Assembly (NCBI GenBank): GCA_037043235.1
Contig: JAWRVZ010000074.1
Location: 2,317,501-2,381,500 of the forward strand
Direction: 5' to 3'
DNA length: 64,000 nt
Source of the DNA: Rhodeus uyekii
Taxonomy: Eukaryota > Chordata > Actinopteri > Cypriniformes > Acheilognathidae
How positions within the stretch are numbered: the first letter of the stretch is position 1; each line of letters begins with the position of its first letter. Both the position numbers and the translations under genes were made by a program. The notes beneath the pieces were generated by a model. It saw nothing but the letters and a program-made list of their open reading frames with translations, was not told the DNA's origin and made no database searches. Below, piece after piece: positions 44,311 to 57,991 of the stretch.

Positions 44311-44828
44311 CATGGCATGCCACAGTGTTTGGGAGCGGTCGACGGCACACGCATAGAAATCAAGCAGCTGTCTGACAACTCGATGGACCATATCATTTTT
44401 TGTGCCACGGACCGGTAAACGCATGAAAATTTTGCCGCGGACCGGTGGCGGCTCCAGTTTGTTGAGCGAGTACGCGCGAGATTAAACACACTTCCTCGTT
44501 GCTAAAGCAGCAGCGTCACAGCCGCTTGTAGCAGCTCACGGACCGGTCCGCGAATTCGATCCGCGGCCCGGTACCATTTCATCCACGGACCGGAGGTTGG
44601 GGACCTCTGGACTACATCAACAGGAAAGGCAAACATTCTATCAATGTACAGGCGGTCTGTGATTATAAGTACAGATTTATGGATGTTGTGATAAAGTGGC
44701 CCGGGAGTGTACACGATGCACGGGTTTTTGCTAATTCAAAGCTAAACATGTACTTGACTGGCCAGATCCCTGATCAGATTGACATGAGTGTGCTTTTGGT
44801 CGTCTCAAAGCCAGATATGCTGCACTGA
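44311..44828 (+). pseudogene. Harbinger-type DDE transposase relic, interrupted
   Basis: Left piece LGAVDGTRIEIKQLSDNSMD (first catalytic Asp in VDGT), then a nested insertion. The right piece is DYINRKGKHSINVQAVCDYK, then FMDVVIKWPGSVHDARVFANS with the second Asp (HDARVF). It ends near LLVVSKPDML followed by a stop. The N-terminus and third catalytic residue are missing. Confidence 0.8.
44395..44606. mobile_element. Small hAT-like MITE nested in the transposase
   Basis: GCCACGGACCGGTAAACG (left) and ACGGACCGGAGGTTGGGGAC followed by CTCTG (right) are the familiar CAGAGGTCCCCAACC-type end. CCGCGGACCGG repeats fill the interior. It splits the Harbinger reading frame exactly between MDH and DYINRKG. 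The left terminal end is worn, so the exact left boundary is uncertain. Confidence 0.6.
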
Positions 44829-45453
44829 AAAGGCTTCACAGACTGTAATGAGGGAGAGGGAAAGAGAGTGAGGAGAGTACTCACAAAGTACCTTGACCCT
44901 TAAAAATACTGGCCATCAAGTTTTGATCTGTTTTTTTTTTACAGTATTTACCTTTTTGAAAATGTACTGTTTATTTTGAAAGTGTTGTACTGAATATGTC
45001 AAGTGAAAATAAATGAGAGCAAAAATTCAAGAACTGTTTTTTATTGGAAAATAGAACAATTAAAAATAACCTGAAAAAACAGGTATAAAGTGTAGCAGTG
45101 CGCAAAACACAACATGTAGTGCAGGGCAAACAATATAAAATCAAGAATTACAATGCAACAGGGCAGTCACTCCGTGTCATCTTGCAGCAGTGCACGTCTG
45201 TAAATATTCAGCGCGCAAGGTTGTGCGCATGCTCAAACTCTTCTTCTCCGTGTATAGTGTATATCTGTGGCAGAATTACAGCGCCACATACTGGTCTGGC
45301 ATTTATACTACACAGTTCTCAGTCGGTTTCAGTGTTCTCGTGTGGACGCTGAGATTTCTTGCACCGACGCCGTGTTTACGGCATTTTTTTTTAGAACGAA
45401 GGGAAAAAAAGAGCGGTTAGGGAATGCACCGTTCTCGTGTGGACGTGGCCTGA

Positions 45454-46029
45454 GTCTTCAAGTCTCATTCTGTTAATTCAAAAGTCACAATCAAATATTT
45501 GTTTTTGATCGATCAATTTGAGACACCGTCCAGATGCTACACAACATACAAGTCATATGCCTGTGTTTGTATCTTACCCTCCAAAAACACATTTCCGGGA
45601 GATGGCACAACACCCCTCCTAAGAAAACAATATGCAGTATATTATAGGCAACTATTAAATTCATTCATGTAAGCCATGTAACAGAAGTTTGTTCATTCAA
45701 TAGCACTTGTACACAGAAAGTGAGAGGGATGTATGAGTGTGATGAAAGAAGAGACCAAATTGTCTACACAAAATCTGAACATGGTCACAGAAGATGCATT
45801 TGAAACACATGATAATAATAGCAGGTGTAACAGTAGAACAGTGGATTACCAAAAACACATCTTACCAGGTAGAAACAGGCTTTCTGTTGGGGTGAACACT
45901 GAACCTATGGGCCTTTGTAGACCTTAATCTATCTCTGCCAGGACCTCACACACATGCATGGTTATGTAATAACATCATTCAGATCCAATAAGGCACTGAA
46001 CTTTTAACAGTTGAAGGGAGAAACGAAGA
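45454..46029. other. Intergenic sequence, nothing recognised
   Basis: Only short frames. No repeat ends noticed. Confidence 0.5.
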
Positions 46030-46870
46030 GGTTCATGAAATCAGTTCAAGCAGTCCAGTGACCCAAGCCAACCTCTCAGCCATGGAGAAGCGGTGGACGG
46101 GGCTTTCCTCCCGGGCTTCAAGCTCCAGTAATCCCCTCTCATCGACAGATGACATTGCTGGTTCGCGCACCTGGTCAGACCTCCTTTGTGGAATGGGTTC
46201 CAGGGCGATGACTCCTTCCGACCTCTGTCTCGGTTCGGGCTTGTCTCTCGCGGCGGCGTGGTCTTCACGGTCATCAGTGGGCCCATGCGACGTCCTGTTG
46301 TCAATCGTTCATGGCCTTGTCGATCGTACATGGTGGTAAAAGGCTGGTCTCTGGCTGTGGGTGGTACTGGCATTGTCCTCTACCCAGCTGATGGTGATCG
46401 TTGTTTACCCGCCCCCACTCCACATAAAAATAGGTGAAGTCGTTCTCTAGACCATGCGCTGGAAGGTGTGCCTTGGACCGCTCGCTCAGCCCGACACGGT
46501 GGAAACCACTGAGCTCGTGGTCCGGGCAGTTTGTTTGGCACGCAAAATGTAAAGAGTCTCGGGTATGCTCTTCCAGCGAGCGGTCTTCCTGCTCCAGCAA
46601 AAGCAGGGAAGACCATCTTTATAGTCTTATAGTATAGGAAACTAACCAGGTCATGATATAAACATGGAGACCGCCGACAAGGGAAACACAACTATACACT
46701 GACAAATACCGACACAGACTGAGGAAATCATGAGGTTTATATACAAAAAGCGACACAGCTGACATGACTAACGAGGTGACTGATGACAATCCACAAGGTG
46801 GATGGAAACACATGGAAGAACACAGGAGGTAACAGGAAGTAGACGAAAGACACGACTGACATGACTGAAG
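46030..46870 (-). mobile_element. Non-autonomous LTR retrotransposon fragment
   Basis: The minus-strand gag-like frame (46600-46301) shares EDRSLEEHTRDSLHF and LPAHGL with the element at 30.1-31.6 kb. The AT-rich, AC-rich part at 46600-46870 (read as plus text GAAACTAACCAGGTCATG onward) looks like its 5' LTR. The second LTR was not identified. Confidence 0.5.
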
Positions 46871-47771
46871 ATGTAGACAATCAAAATGTATTTTTGACCC
46901 ATTTTTAATTCAAATGTTTCTCTCTCCTCAAATAATTTTTAAGCAAAATGGGTATGCAGAATAAAATTATGGCAACTGATGGCATAGTCTGTTAAGAGAT
47001 ATTAATATATGATGTAGAATTCTATGCAATAACCCTTTATTTTGCCCCTTCATTCTCTCTTTCCTCTACAGATTGAATTAAGGATTGTCTTTCTGTGGAC
47101 TCCAGATGGTGGCTCACTGAAGAGGTGTGTGTCTGCGAGAAAATGGAAATAAAGCCTGGCAGAGATGCAGGACACCATCAGTAGGATTATTTCTCATCTA
47201 GAGTAGAGACACATGCCCAGTGCTTCAACAGGCCATGAATTGTGGTGGTTGGATTTTTTGATGCAATAATGTCAAGAACACAGTAAATTAAAAGAAACAT
47301 GCATGAGCATGTGGGACATTATTTGGGGCCAATGAGGAAAACAGCTTAAAAAAATAATACTACAGTAAGTGGTTTTATGAAAATATAAATATGCATTCAT
47401 TTTTCTGTGATTTTTATACATTTTTCTGAACAGGCTTTTCAAAGTATACGTTTAAAAAAAAAATATATATATATATATATTTCCAGGCCTCACAGCATGA
47501 ATAACTACTTACACATTTTATAAATATAAATATGTATACAGCTCTTGTTTGTTTTAAACAAGTACTTTTACCGTTAATGTAAAATACTTAATATCACATG
47601 CTGCTTTAAACTAATTTGGCAATATGTTCCAGAGTTGGGAGAGTTTAAAAGGCTCTTTGCCCTTGTGTAGTTCTACAGTAATCAATCTTACATTTTCCAC
47701 TACTCCTTGTGGTTCTACTTGCCTCTTTGTGAATTTGCATAGAACAGATGATTCCTTATTGTGCAAACATA

Positions 47772-47775
<4 letters not shown>
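46871..47775. other. Intergenic sequence, nothing recognised
   Basis: AT-rich, no coding or repeat ends. Confidence 0.5.

Positions 47776-47814
<39 letters not shown>
47776..47814. repeat. (TA)n microsatellite
   Basis: TA run interrupted by the solo LTR that follows; it resumes at 48105. Confidence 0.95.
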
Positions 47815-47817
<3 letters not shown>

Positions 47818-48100
47818 GGCGAGCAGGGCGGGGTCGAGGGACCGTGAGAGCGTCACGAGACCCGGTGGCGTGATTGATAATGAGTGTCACCTGCAAGCAT
47901 CCGGTGTTTCTCGTCTCACGGAGGAGCGGAGACATTGAAGACGAGAGAGGACCAGGCCTGGACTTTATGTTGTATTTTGTAGTTGTCCGTGAGGAACTGC
48001 CGCCATTATGTTTATTTTGTATTTATGTTTTATTTGATTATTAAAGTCTTTGAATGTCTGCTGGCTCCCGCCTCCTTCCTCCATGAACATTGAACTGCGT

Positions 48101-48104
<4 letters not shown>
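47815..48104 (+). mobile_element. Solo LTR inserted in a TA run
   Basis: A 290-bp unit TGTGGCGAGCAGGGCGGG ... AACTGCGTTACA. The flanks are TATAT on both sides, but the site is a TA repeat, so the duplication is only suggestive. TTATTAAAGTC near 48040 is a polyadenylation-type signal on the plus strand. Confidence 0.78.

Positions 48105-48138
<34 letters not shown>
48105..48138. repeat. (TA)n microsatellite
   Basis: Continuation of the run at 47776 on the other side of the LTR. Confidence 0.95.
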
Positions 48139-48141
<3 letters not shown>

Positions 48142-48982
48142 TGGAGTTCGGTTATGTCGACGGCCTTGGGGGTTGCAAAAAAGCATCAAGATAACCAATG
48201 ACCGAGATAACCAATTTTCCCACATATATTCCGCACACTCATATAGCCAGCAGGGTTTTGGGTTTTGTGTAAAAAATTGTTGGCATAAGTGTTCACATAG
48301 ATTGATGAACTTTTTTGTGTAAGATCACATTTCGAATGTTGCTCGCATGACGTCAATTATCCATAACAGGCTCGGTTCAGGCTCGGTACACAGTGCTTGT
48401 GCGCGAAATTCACACAATAAGAAAAGAAACAAAAATCAGAAGAAAAAGAAAAAGCAGTCTCTCTCACTGTCCAGCAGCACGTCCCTTTAAGAAGCGTGTT
48501 CATGTACATGCTCGTGTTTTTGGTGTCTTTTTACACAACAGTGTTTCCGCGATTTGTTTGATGAAGCAATCGCCATTCATCTAAAAATATATACATACAC
48601 CGTACTGTGTATATGTTTGCAAACAACAAAAGGCATATGTAAAACCACCACAATAAAAAACACCTTTGATTCTTGATACAAACCTTTAATTATATTCTCC
48701 AACAATGCAAACACAAAAATTGCTCACAAAATCACAAAAAACATGCAGGATGCTACAACGTGTTATCCCTCAGATGAGATCAACGACAGAGAGTGAACCG
48801 GCATTAGAGTGAGCGGACCGCAATCCATGTGCAAGGCAAACTGAGCGCATGCGCAGTGACCTAGGTACGATCATTAGTCACGAGATAACCATGTGAAGTG
48901 GCTCTTTTGTGCTCGAGATATTAGATTTCGGCAACATAAAAAGAATCGACATTACCCATAAGAAACAGCAAAGACAAATAGG
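48139..48982. mobile_element. Pogo-like non-autonomous element, copy 2
   Basis: Left end CAGTGGAGTTCGGTTATG, then the same GAGATAACC, TATGTTTGC and ACGAGATAACCATGTGAAGTG blocks as copy 1 at 29317. The right terminal repeat is missing; homology ends near GACAAATAGGGA. Confidence 0.72.
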
Positions 48983-50161
<1,179 letters not shown>

Positions 50162-50966
50162 TTGTTTAAAAGCATAAAATCAGATCCATATAGCAGAAGC
50201 AATTATTCCCATTTAGAGGCAAAGCTCATGTGGGTGTTTTTATCGTTTCTTTGTAGCCATTAGCACTCACAATAATTCTCTCCAGAACACATTTATTGAT
50301 TTATTCTGAGAAATCTCAAGACCAAATCCCACAGCAGAGACCATTGCGATGTGGGTAAAAAACACTGAAATGCTGTAGAGTGTTAAAAATAAGCCTGCAA
50401 CATTAGAGCCAACCTTGGTACAGGACATATATTATATATATAATCTATAAAAATAAAACTTTTACTAGATTCTTACATTAGAAAAACTATTTATGAAATG
50501 TAAGTGGTGCTCACACAGCATTGCTATGTTGCTAAGGTGCGAATGGTTGCTAGGGGATTTTCTGAGAGGTTGCTTACTGGTTTAAGCAAAATCCACCCCT
50601 AATTCTCTGATTTATGTTTTCCTTAAAATTAAAAGTTTGAGAAGCTCATCATTCCACAACACAGTTTAAAAAATATTCATGGACTATATGATGCACAAAC
50701 CGTAAAGGAAATGCATTGTTATGCATGTGCACAAATACACAAATGCATGTGTTAGCGGATAGTTAAAATCATGACGAGAGTTTGATTTTAAGTTTAACCT
50801 GAGTGTTATCTTGGTTTTTGGCAATGATTTCCAATAATTTACTTATTCAGACTTTTTATTTAAATCAAAAAAGGCTTTTTATTTTTTTCATTTTTGCTGT
50901 AACTGTGACGTGAAACGTTTTTTTTTCTGAAACAATTTAGTAATTGTTGCAATTAAGAGAGATTAC

Positions 50967-51038
<72 letters not shown>

Positions 51039-51321
51039 CAGTGCAATAGACCAGTGTGAGTCCTTTGCGAGTCCTTTAGTCATTACCCTGAACTCTCCTC
51101 TGTAACCATAGCAACCCAAGGCTTCAGACTTCTCCAACAAGTGACGTTTCAATGGTTTGAGAAGCTTATAAGGGGTTTGGTCACATTTGTTCAGGTTTTT
51201 TTTTAAATTGTTAAGTTAGCAATGATGAATATCTTGGTTTGTATATGTTGAACATATATTACCATAGCATATATTATTAAAGTAACTATAATGATAACTA
51301 TATTAGCATCCACACAAACCC
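50162..51321. other. Intergenic sequence with a TA run
   Basis: No coding recognised. A TA run lies at 50970-51036. Confidence 0.5.
50970..51036. repeat. (TA)n microsatellite
   Basis: About 33 TA units. Confidence 0.97.
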
Positions 51322-51326
51322 ACTAT

Positions 51327-52085
51327 TGCCGGGTATTGGGGATGAAGGGATGAGCGAGGAGTCACTGATGCAGGTGAAAATGGCTTTTATTGAACATAAA
51401 ATAAAAAGCAAACAAAACTACCCCGTAGGGGAAAACGCTTGACTGACTAATGAACTAAAACAGACTTGACTAAACTAAACTGTAAGACCAGGAGCAAGAA
51501 CAGGAACAGGAACAGGCAAGACAAGAACGACAGGCAGCAGGACAGGTAAGACAGGTGCGACAACGACGCGACTCAGAATAGCATACAAAGATGGAATATA
51601 TAGGGAGGACATGGGGAAATTAACGAGGAAAAAAAGCTGGGATAAATCAAACTAATGACAATGGAACAAGACGGGCGGGGTACCAGACAAGACCTGAACA
51701 TGTAGCCAATGCGGAGGCGTGAACCACGTGCTTACAACACAGGGCAAGGACACGAGAGTGCGCGGTACGAGCAGAGTTTGAAGTCGCGCCCACTCACATA
51801 ACGTAGAGCGCGTGAGAATGAGAAAAACACTTGTCTCACGCGCTCACGACAAGGACGAACACACGAGTTATGAATGGCCAAATCCCGATCCAAAACCGAA
51901 ACTGAACCAGACCAAAGTATCGGGACAGGACATAACTCTCACGAAAGACGTCACACAGACAAGCGCGTGCGGCTCGAATCCTCGAAGCCGTGCGCACACA
52001 CACCAAACACGAGACAATACGGTAGTGTCAGAGCTCTGCCACAAAACCAAGATATGACTAGACCGAATGTGGCAGAACCCTGACA
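51327..52085 (-). mobile_element. Solo LTR (759 bp)
   Basis: On the minus strand it begins TGTCAGGGTTCTGCCACATT and ends ATACCCGGCA. Perfect 5-bp duplications, ACTAT, lie at 51322-51326 and 52086-52090. AATAAAAG on the minus strand near 51390 is a polyadenylation signal. It is the same LTR family as 57272-57991, in opposite orientation. Confidence 0.9.
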
Positions 52086-52090
52086 ACTAT

Positions 52091-52544
52091 GACATTCTGT
52101 TTATTATGACTAATAATGTTTTATATTGTTTATTTATAATTTATACAGTTTTGTCTTCTGCCACTTATGCTTGAGACACCATATTGATTCTGATTGGCTT
52201 TCAGTGTTTTTTTTTATCATTCATCAGCTGTAAAACCAAAAAAAAATTCTTAAAGTGATTTCAACAATATTGTTCCTCTTTGCAATTATAGTTATAGTTG
52301 TGGAGTAGAATTTAATACTCTCATATAATTAGCATTAACATTTTCATCGCTGGTGCTATCATTGTCGTCCTTGGTATGAAAAAACATTTAGAATCATACA
52401 TTGAAATACTCCTATTTGTTGTCCACTAATCTGACACATCTTCTTACAGTGGTGTTTTAAAATGTGGAATCAAAGATGTTTTGCAAAATTTGTTCAACTA
52501 TAAATTGACCAGACACTTACTGTCATTTATTTCGGGAGAAATTG

Positions 52545-52585
<41 letters not shown>

Positions 52586-53568
52586 TCATTACATTGTATT
52601 TAATATTTAAATTAATCAATTGACATGTTGTAAATCCAACAGATCAGATTCTCTGAATTGCGGTGCAAACTAACATGGTAGCACCCATCGCGCATCACAG
52701 ATCAGCTAACATGATCAATATAAAGTGTGTTTATAAACTAAACACATTCACTTACACATATTTGAGAATCAGAATACCAGCTAGTTGATGACAAAGCCAA
52801 CAAGTTTGTGAAAGGCATGAATAAAAAAATAAATACATTTGTCATACAGCGCTTTTGTGGCTATGGTTTGTCACGTGACAAGCATGACACATCGCCATGG
52901 AAACAATAAGGAAACATTCTAAACTATAAAAAATAAACACATAAAACTCACAACTTACGTGTGAAAGGGTTAAATAAAAATTTTGTTTCAAATGCTAAAG
53001 TCCTGACAGAAAGTAGCATGTTTTGTCTCATACTTTTTTTGTTTCTATGGCTTGGCTTCTTCATCCTATTTTTCCGTCTTCTCTTTATTCTTTATTTCCA
53101 CTGATACTTCTTAAGAAGGAATGTAATGTCTCTTTCTATTCTGTATTATGTATATAAACAAAAAATACATCGTCGTGAGTATGTTCCATCCTGATATCGT
53201 CCTGTTTGCCATTTTTAAACATGTTGCCTGATACAATCATTATCTGATTGATTGATAAATGATTGCATGATTGTCTTTTTTTGTTGTAGAAAGTGGTTTG
53301 TTTTGAGTTTTTATTATTAAAGTTTATTTGAATTAATTCCATGCCTCCGTGCCTTCCTCCGCTCTACACAACCATGAAAATAATGGAGGATTGATTTTGT
53401 ATTTGTGTCTTGTCTTTTAAAAAGCAAGTATCATATGTAACTATTTGTATGCTCTGGAAAATTAAACTAGCCTAGTAGTGGAGGCTATATGAACCCCAAT
53501 TTTAATATGATTTTGTAATATTACAGTGCAAACTAATCAATCAAACACTGCAAAAGATACCCAGAGTT
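52091..53568. other. Intergenic sequence with an AAT run
   Basis: No coding recognised. An (AAT)n run lies at 52546-52585. Confidence 0.5.
52546..52585. repeat. (AAT)n microsatellite
   Basis: About 13 units. Confidence 0.95.
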
Positions 53569-53784
53569 CAGGTCAAGTCAAGTCACCTTTATTTATATAG
53601 CGCTTTTTACAATGTAGATTGTTTCAAAGCAGATTTACAGTGGTCACAGGAAAAACAATATAAACAAAGTTTGTTTGGCTGAACAGCAGCTTTAAACGAG
53701 CAGGCGAATCAATACAATTGATGAATTTTAAGTGTTAAGTTTCCCCAACTGAGCAAGCCATAGGCGACAGCGGCAAGGAACCAG

Positions 53785-55404
53785 GGGCCTCATGTATCAA
53801 CACTACTTACGCACAAAAACGCTTTCACGCTCACGGTCAGATGTACTAAAAGTGAAACTAACGTGACAATGTGCGTTTCTCCACGGCAAGTTCATGTCAG
53901 GCGTAAGTACATTTCTCATAGTTTTGTCCGTTGGCAACTCCTACAGGCAATGAAGTGAAGCTGCAAACACGACAAAATGAATTGTTCTACAAGTCTGTGG
54001 GAAACATTGCTATTAATTTGCACTGTATAAAATAATTGATATATACTGTCATACAAGCCTTTTAGGAATATTCTATGAATTATTAAGTAATTATTATTAA
54101 GTAAACAATTAAGTAAGAACATATAAAAGCACGTGCAAATGGACACAACCCTTAGTCTATGGCTATGGCAGCTTTGGCCTTATTAGAGGACACTGCTAAT
54201 GGCAGAATCCGAAGAGAACGAGTTTTTAGGGACCACAATGATTTTCTGGCCCAGGATGATGACTGGCTAATCAGCCGTTTCAGATTTACAAGGGCTATCC
54301 TCTGAATCTAATTGGGTCCGAATCTAGAGAGAGAGACAGCGAGGAAACACGCAATACCCAGGTGCTGACAACGCTTGGTTTCCTGGCAAATTATTATTTC
54401 TAAAGAGAACTGGCAGATGCTCAGAAATAAGCGAGTCGTCTTTGAGCCGCGCAACGCCGCGCAACGCCCATTTGATGGTTCCATATGATGCAGATGACCA
54501 GCCAAACATTAAAATGCAATTTGCAACAATAGCCGGTTTCCCTAATGTAAACGGAGCGATCGACTGCACACACATATAAGGCTCCATCTGAAGATGAATT
54601 TGCATGTGTGAATCAGAAACATTTCCATTCAATAAATGTGCAGATTATATGTGATGCGCAAATACGCCAAATAAATATTGTGGCAAGGTGGCCTGGGTCA
54701 ACCCATGATTCATAAATCCTTACAAAAAGCATGTTTGGGGGACAGCTGGTAGCTGACAGAGTGCGCGATGGGTGGCTTCTTAATGAGTGATGCATTTAAA
54801 GTTATGGTTTTATCTAATAGTACTTTTTATTTTTATTTATTTGCATTTAATTAAATTAATTATATAACAATTATATATTATAATTGTATTTAATTATACA
54901 ACAACCCTTCAGAAGACCGCGGTTATCCACTAAAGACAATTATAAGACCATTTCTTTTTAAGATCATTTACAGTGCGACTTTCAGATCCAGCCGCATTGA
55001 CGGCATCAGCTAAATTCCCCCATATTTTCATATTTTTTTCCTTTCATTATTAATTCTGGAGAAAAAAGTTCCAAATAATTTTTTTTTGTAATTTCTACCT
55101 CCGATAGTAGCACCTCACTTTCTGTACTTTCATTTTTGTTTTCGTGCCGCTTGCTTTTGCCCAAGTGGACTCATTACCGTATTTAAATCAGTTTAATTAA
55201 GGGAGGAGACTGGGTGGAGTGTTGTGCCCGTGCATGTGCGCTCAATTTTACGTTAATCGGGATGTACAAAGAGAATATGCGCGGGATCCTTCGAACGCAG
55301 AGATTGATACATCTGGATTTTTTTTGTGCGTTCGCACATTCACAGCTTTGTCTGTATGTAATGTGTCAGTATGAATTCAACGCAAGTGTTAGTACATGAG
55401 GCCC
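53785..55404 (+). mobile_element. PIF/Harbinger-type element, copy 2
   Basis: It has the same ends as copy 1 (GGGCCTCATGTATCAACACT left, the inverse of GGGCCTCATGTACTAACACT right), with CAG duplications at 53782-53784 and 55405-55407. Orientation is opposite to copy 1. It is inserted in a LINE 3' UTR. The transposase relic is on the plus strand. Confidence 0.88.
54165..54790 (+). pseudogene. Harbinger transposase relic, copy 2
   Basis: From the ATG at 54165 it reads MAALALLEDTANGRIRRERV and DHNDFLAQDDDWLISRFRFT, then a stop (54300). Remaining homology is scattered through other frames to WPGSTHD-like and GWLL-like text near 54780. Compared with copy 1, DDDWLISRF is better preserved here, but the following part has more frameshifts. 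Confidence 0.78.
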
Positions 55405-55870
55405 CAGGTGACGTAACGAATGAAGAATAGAATGTAGAAAAAACCTTGGGAGAAACCAGGCTCAGTCGGGGGACCAGTTCTCCTCTGGTCAGCAGCCAAA
55501 CAGTGCATGATTATTATACAACAATTCAAGTCCAATATGAAGTCCAATATAAAGTCCAATTTGGTCTGGTTAGAGATGGGTTCATGATCGTCACAGGGGA
55601 GGGTCTAGTAGAGTCACGATCTCCGCAGACACTTCAGGCCAGTGCTGTGCTCGTGTCCAGGTCCTTCATCTGATCTGGATACGGCCCGGATCCGGCTGAC
55701 CACGGTAACCTCGGAATAAACAGAGACCAATATCAGCGTAGATGCCATTCTTCTTCTGATGTATCGAGTACATCAGATGTTATGGGAATGTTCCCGGTTC
55801 CGGCTTATCTAAATTATGCAGTCTAACAATCATTTTACATGATTTGGATTAAAAATGTATGTATAATGTG

Positions 55871-56590
55871 TTATGTGTATGCCAGGTTAAAGAGATGTGT
55901 TTTTAGTCTACATTTAAACTGACAGAGTGTGTCTGCTTCCCGAACTGTAATAGGAAGACTGTTCCAGAGTTTAGCCGCTAAATAGGAAAAGGATCGACCG
56001 CCAGCAGTTGACTTTGATATTCTAGGTATTATAAGCTGGTCAGTATTTTGGGATCGCAATAGACGTGAAGGACTATAATGTGTTAAGAGATCGCTCAAGT
56101 ACTGTGGAGCTAAACTATTTAATGCTTTGTAAGTAATTAGCAAGATTTTAAAATGTATTCGGTGTTTAATAGGAAGCCAGTGCAGGTTTGACAGAACTGG
56201 GCTAATATGCTCATATTTACTGGTTCTAGTAAGAACTCGAGCTGCTGCATTTTGGACCAGCTGGAAGGGCTACCACCTATTAGAGCATTACAATAATCTA
56301 GCCTTGAACTCATGAACGCATGAACTAACTTTTCCGCATTTGTCTTAGATATATGTCGCAATATATGTCGCAATTTAGAAATATTTTTAAGATGGAAGAA
56401 TGCCGTTTTACAGCTGCTAGAAACATGGCTTTCAAATGAAAGATTGGTATCAAAGAGCACACCCAGGTTTCTAAATGACGACGAAGACTTGACAGAGCAG
56501 CCATCGAGTGTTAGGCAGTAGTCTAGATTATTACGTGCTGAACTTTTTGGTCTAATAATTAAAATCTCAGTTTTTTCAAAGTTTTGTATT
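55871..56590 (-). pseudogene. LINE ORF2 C-terminal part
   Basis: Minus strand: EKTEILIIRPKSSA, then FRNLGVLFDTNLSFESHVS, AFMSSRLDYCNALIGGSPSS, and after a frameshift LITYKALNSLAPQYLSDLL, and finally CRLKTHLFNLAYT followed by the stop. These blocks come after the RT palm, so no catalytic centre is present. Confidence 0.85.
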
Positions 56591-56601
56591 ATAGATATGT
56601 A

Positions 56602-57090
56602 CAGTGCAATACGGTTATGTCGACGGACTCGGGGGTTGCAAAAAAGCATCGCGATAACCGATGATCGAGATAACCAACAGCCTATATGCCGATTTATTTT
56701 ATGAAGCGATCGGCATGCTATAAAAATGTACAGACACTGTATATGTTTGCTAACAACAAAAAGGCATATGTGCACCAACTAACAGCAGAGATTTACTAGT
56801 ATACATTAAAAAACACCTTTGATTCTCGATGCAAACCTTTAATTGTATTCTCCAACATGGCAAAACACAATTTCGTTCACAGCGCAAACAGTCACAACAT
56901 ATTTGTGAGGTCATCACGCTGTACTAGATTGCATACTTTCTTGCGTTCTGCCTGTCTAATGTGCTTTCTCAACAAATTTTAACAACTGGGTCCTTCAATC
57001 CGCAGCAGCGCTGAGCAGAGTGCAATTCAAAAACGACGACGTAATAGGATTGGCAAGTTAACCATGAGTCGAGACAAGTGAACTCCACTG
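56602..57090. mobile_element. Pogo-like non-autonomous element, copy 3
   Basis: CAGTGCAATACGGTTATGTC (left) and the inverse of GAACTCCACTG (right), with TA at 56600-56601 and 57091-57092. It is 489 bp, internally shorter than copy 1 but with the same subterminal blocks. It is inserted at the edge of the LINE. Confidence 0.78.
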
Positions 57091-57271
57091 TAATATAGAT
57101 GGAATGTGTGAAGCTGAGTGTTATACAATATCCAGTGCCATCACAGTATTCAAGTTAGTTCAATAAAAAATGAAAAATGTATTTTTTTAATTACCACAGG
57201 AATATTCAATCCCATTGATGTCATACAAAATTCTTTTTTAATATGTCAAATGTCTTCATTACAGCACTGAC

Positions 57272-57991
57272 TGTCAGGGTTCTGTCACATTCTATCTAGT
57301 TGATGTTGTGAAAGAGGTCTGACACTACTCTATTATCATGTCTTCCTGTGAGCTTGTGGCTTTGAGTGTGCTCGAATTGCACGCTCTCCTTATTGTGATG
57401 TGTTTTGTGTACGGGGTGTGGTGTTCAGATCCCAGCAGTTCGGTCTTATTCGGTTTCAAATTTGTGTCAGGTGTTGGATATTCATGCTCTGTGTGTTTGT
57501 CTTCAGTTGTGATCGTACGAGATGAGTGTTCGCTCGTGTGCTTTGTCATGTTCTGTGAGTGTGTGTGGTTTCGAGTTCACTTGTTTTGTGTGGACAGGCA
57601 GCCTGAGTTCTCGTTGGCTGCATTTTCATGTTTTATTTTATTTTTTATCCTGACTTTATGTAACCCCATCTGTCTTGTTTCCTCATTATTGGTCTGATTC
57701 TCCCCACCTGTCCTCCATCATTACGTGCTCTGTTTGTTCCCTATTTATTCTCCCCGTGTTTGCTGTCCTGGTCTGCTTCGTTGTAGAATTGTGATGTCAT
57801 TAAATCGTCATTTCTTGCTGTGGTTGCTACTCCTGTCTAGTCTAGTCTAGTCTAGTCTAGCCTGGTCTAGTCAAGTATAAGTTATATTTTCTCCCTCAGG
57901 GTAGTTTTGGTTTGATTTTTTTTAAATTATCAATTTAGCCCTTCTTTCCTTGTGTTTGAGTCCTCGCCTCCTCCCTTCTCTGATACTGACA
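57272..57991 (+). mobile_element. LTR, same family as 51327-52085
   Basis: Begins TGTCAGGGTTCTGTCACATT and ends GATACTGACA. It includes a CTAGT tandem patch (57834-57866). No matching 5-bp flanks could be read, so it may be a worn solo LTR. The 119-codon frame within it has no homology I know. Confidence 0.7.

Larger units (their letters stand above)
43967..45450 (+). mobile_element. PIF/Harbinger-type element, second family
   Basis: The inverted ends read GGGCCCGTCCACACGGGAAC (left) and the inverse GGCCACGTCCACACGAGAAC (right). They are flanked by TGA (43964-43966 and 45451-45453), a 3-bp duplication. The element carries a transposase relic and a nested small element. Subterminal GTGTGGACG repeats recur on both sides. 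Confidence 0.85.
53569..56600 (-). mobile_element. CR1/L2/Rex1-type LINE, 5'-truncated, split by Harbinger
   Basis: The 3' end with GACTT repeats and AGCGCTATATAAATAAAGG (minus strand) lies at 53569-53610. The 3' UTR is interrupted at 53784 and resumes at 55408, and the RT C-terminus lies at 55871-56590. It is the same family as the copies at 59.2, 60.6 and 19.3 kb. The 5' side stops at the pogo-like MITE at 56602. Confidence 0.85.

Noticed and set aside
57338..57697. A 119-codon membrane-protein-like gene
   Set aside because: It lies wholly inside an LTR whose sister copy at 51327 has no such frame.
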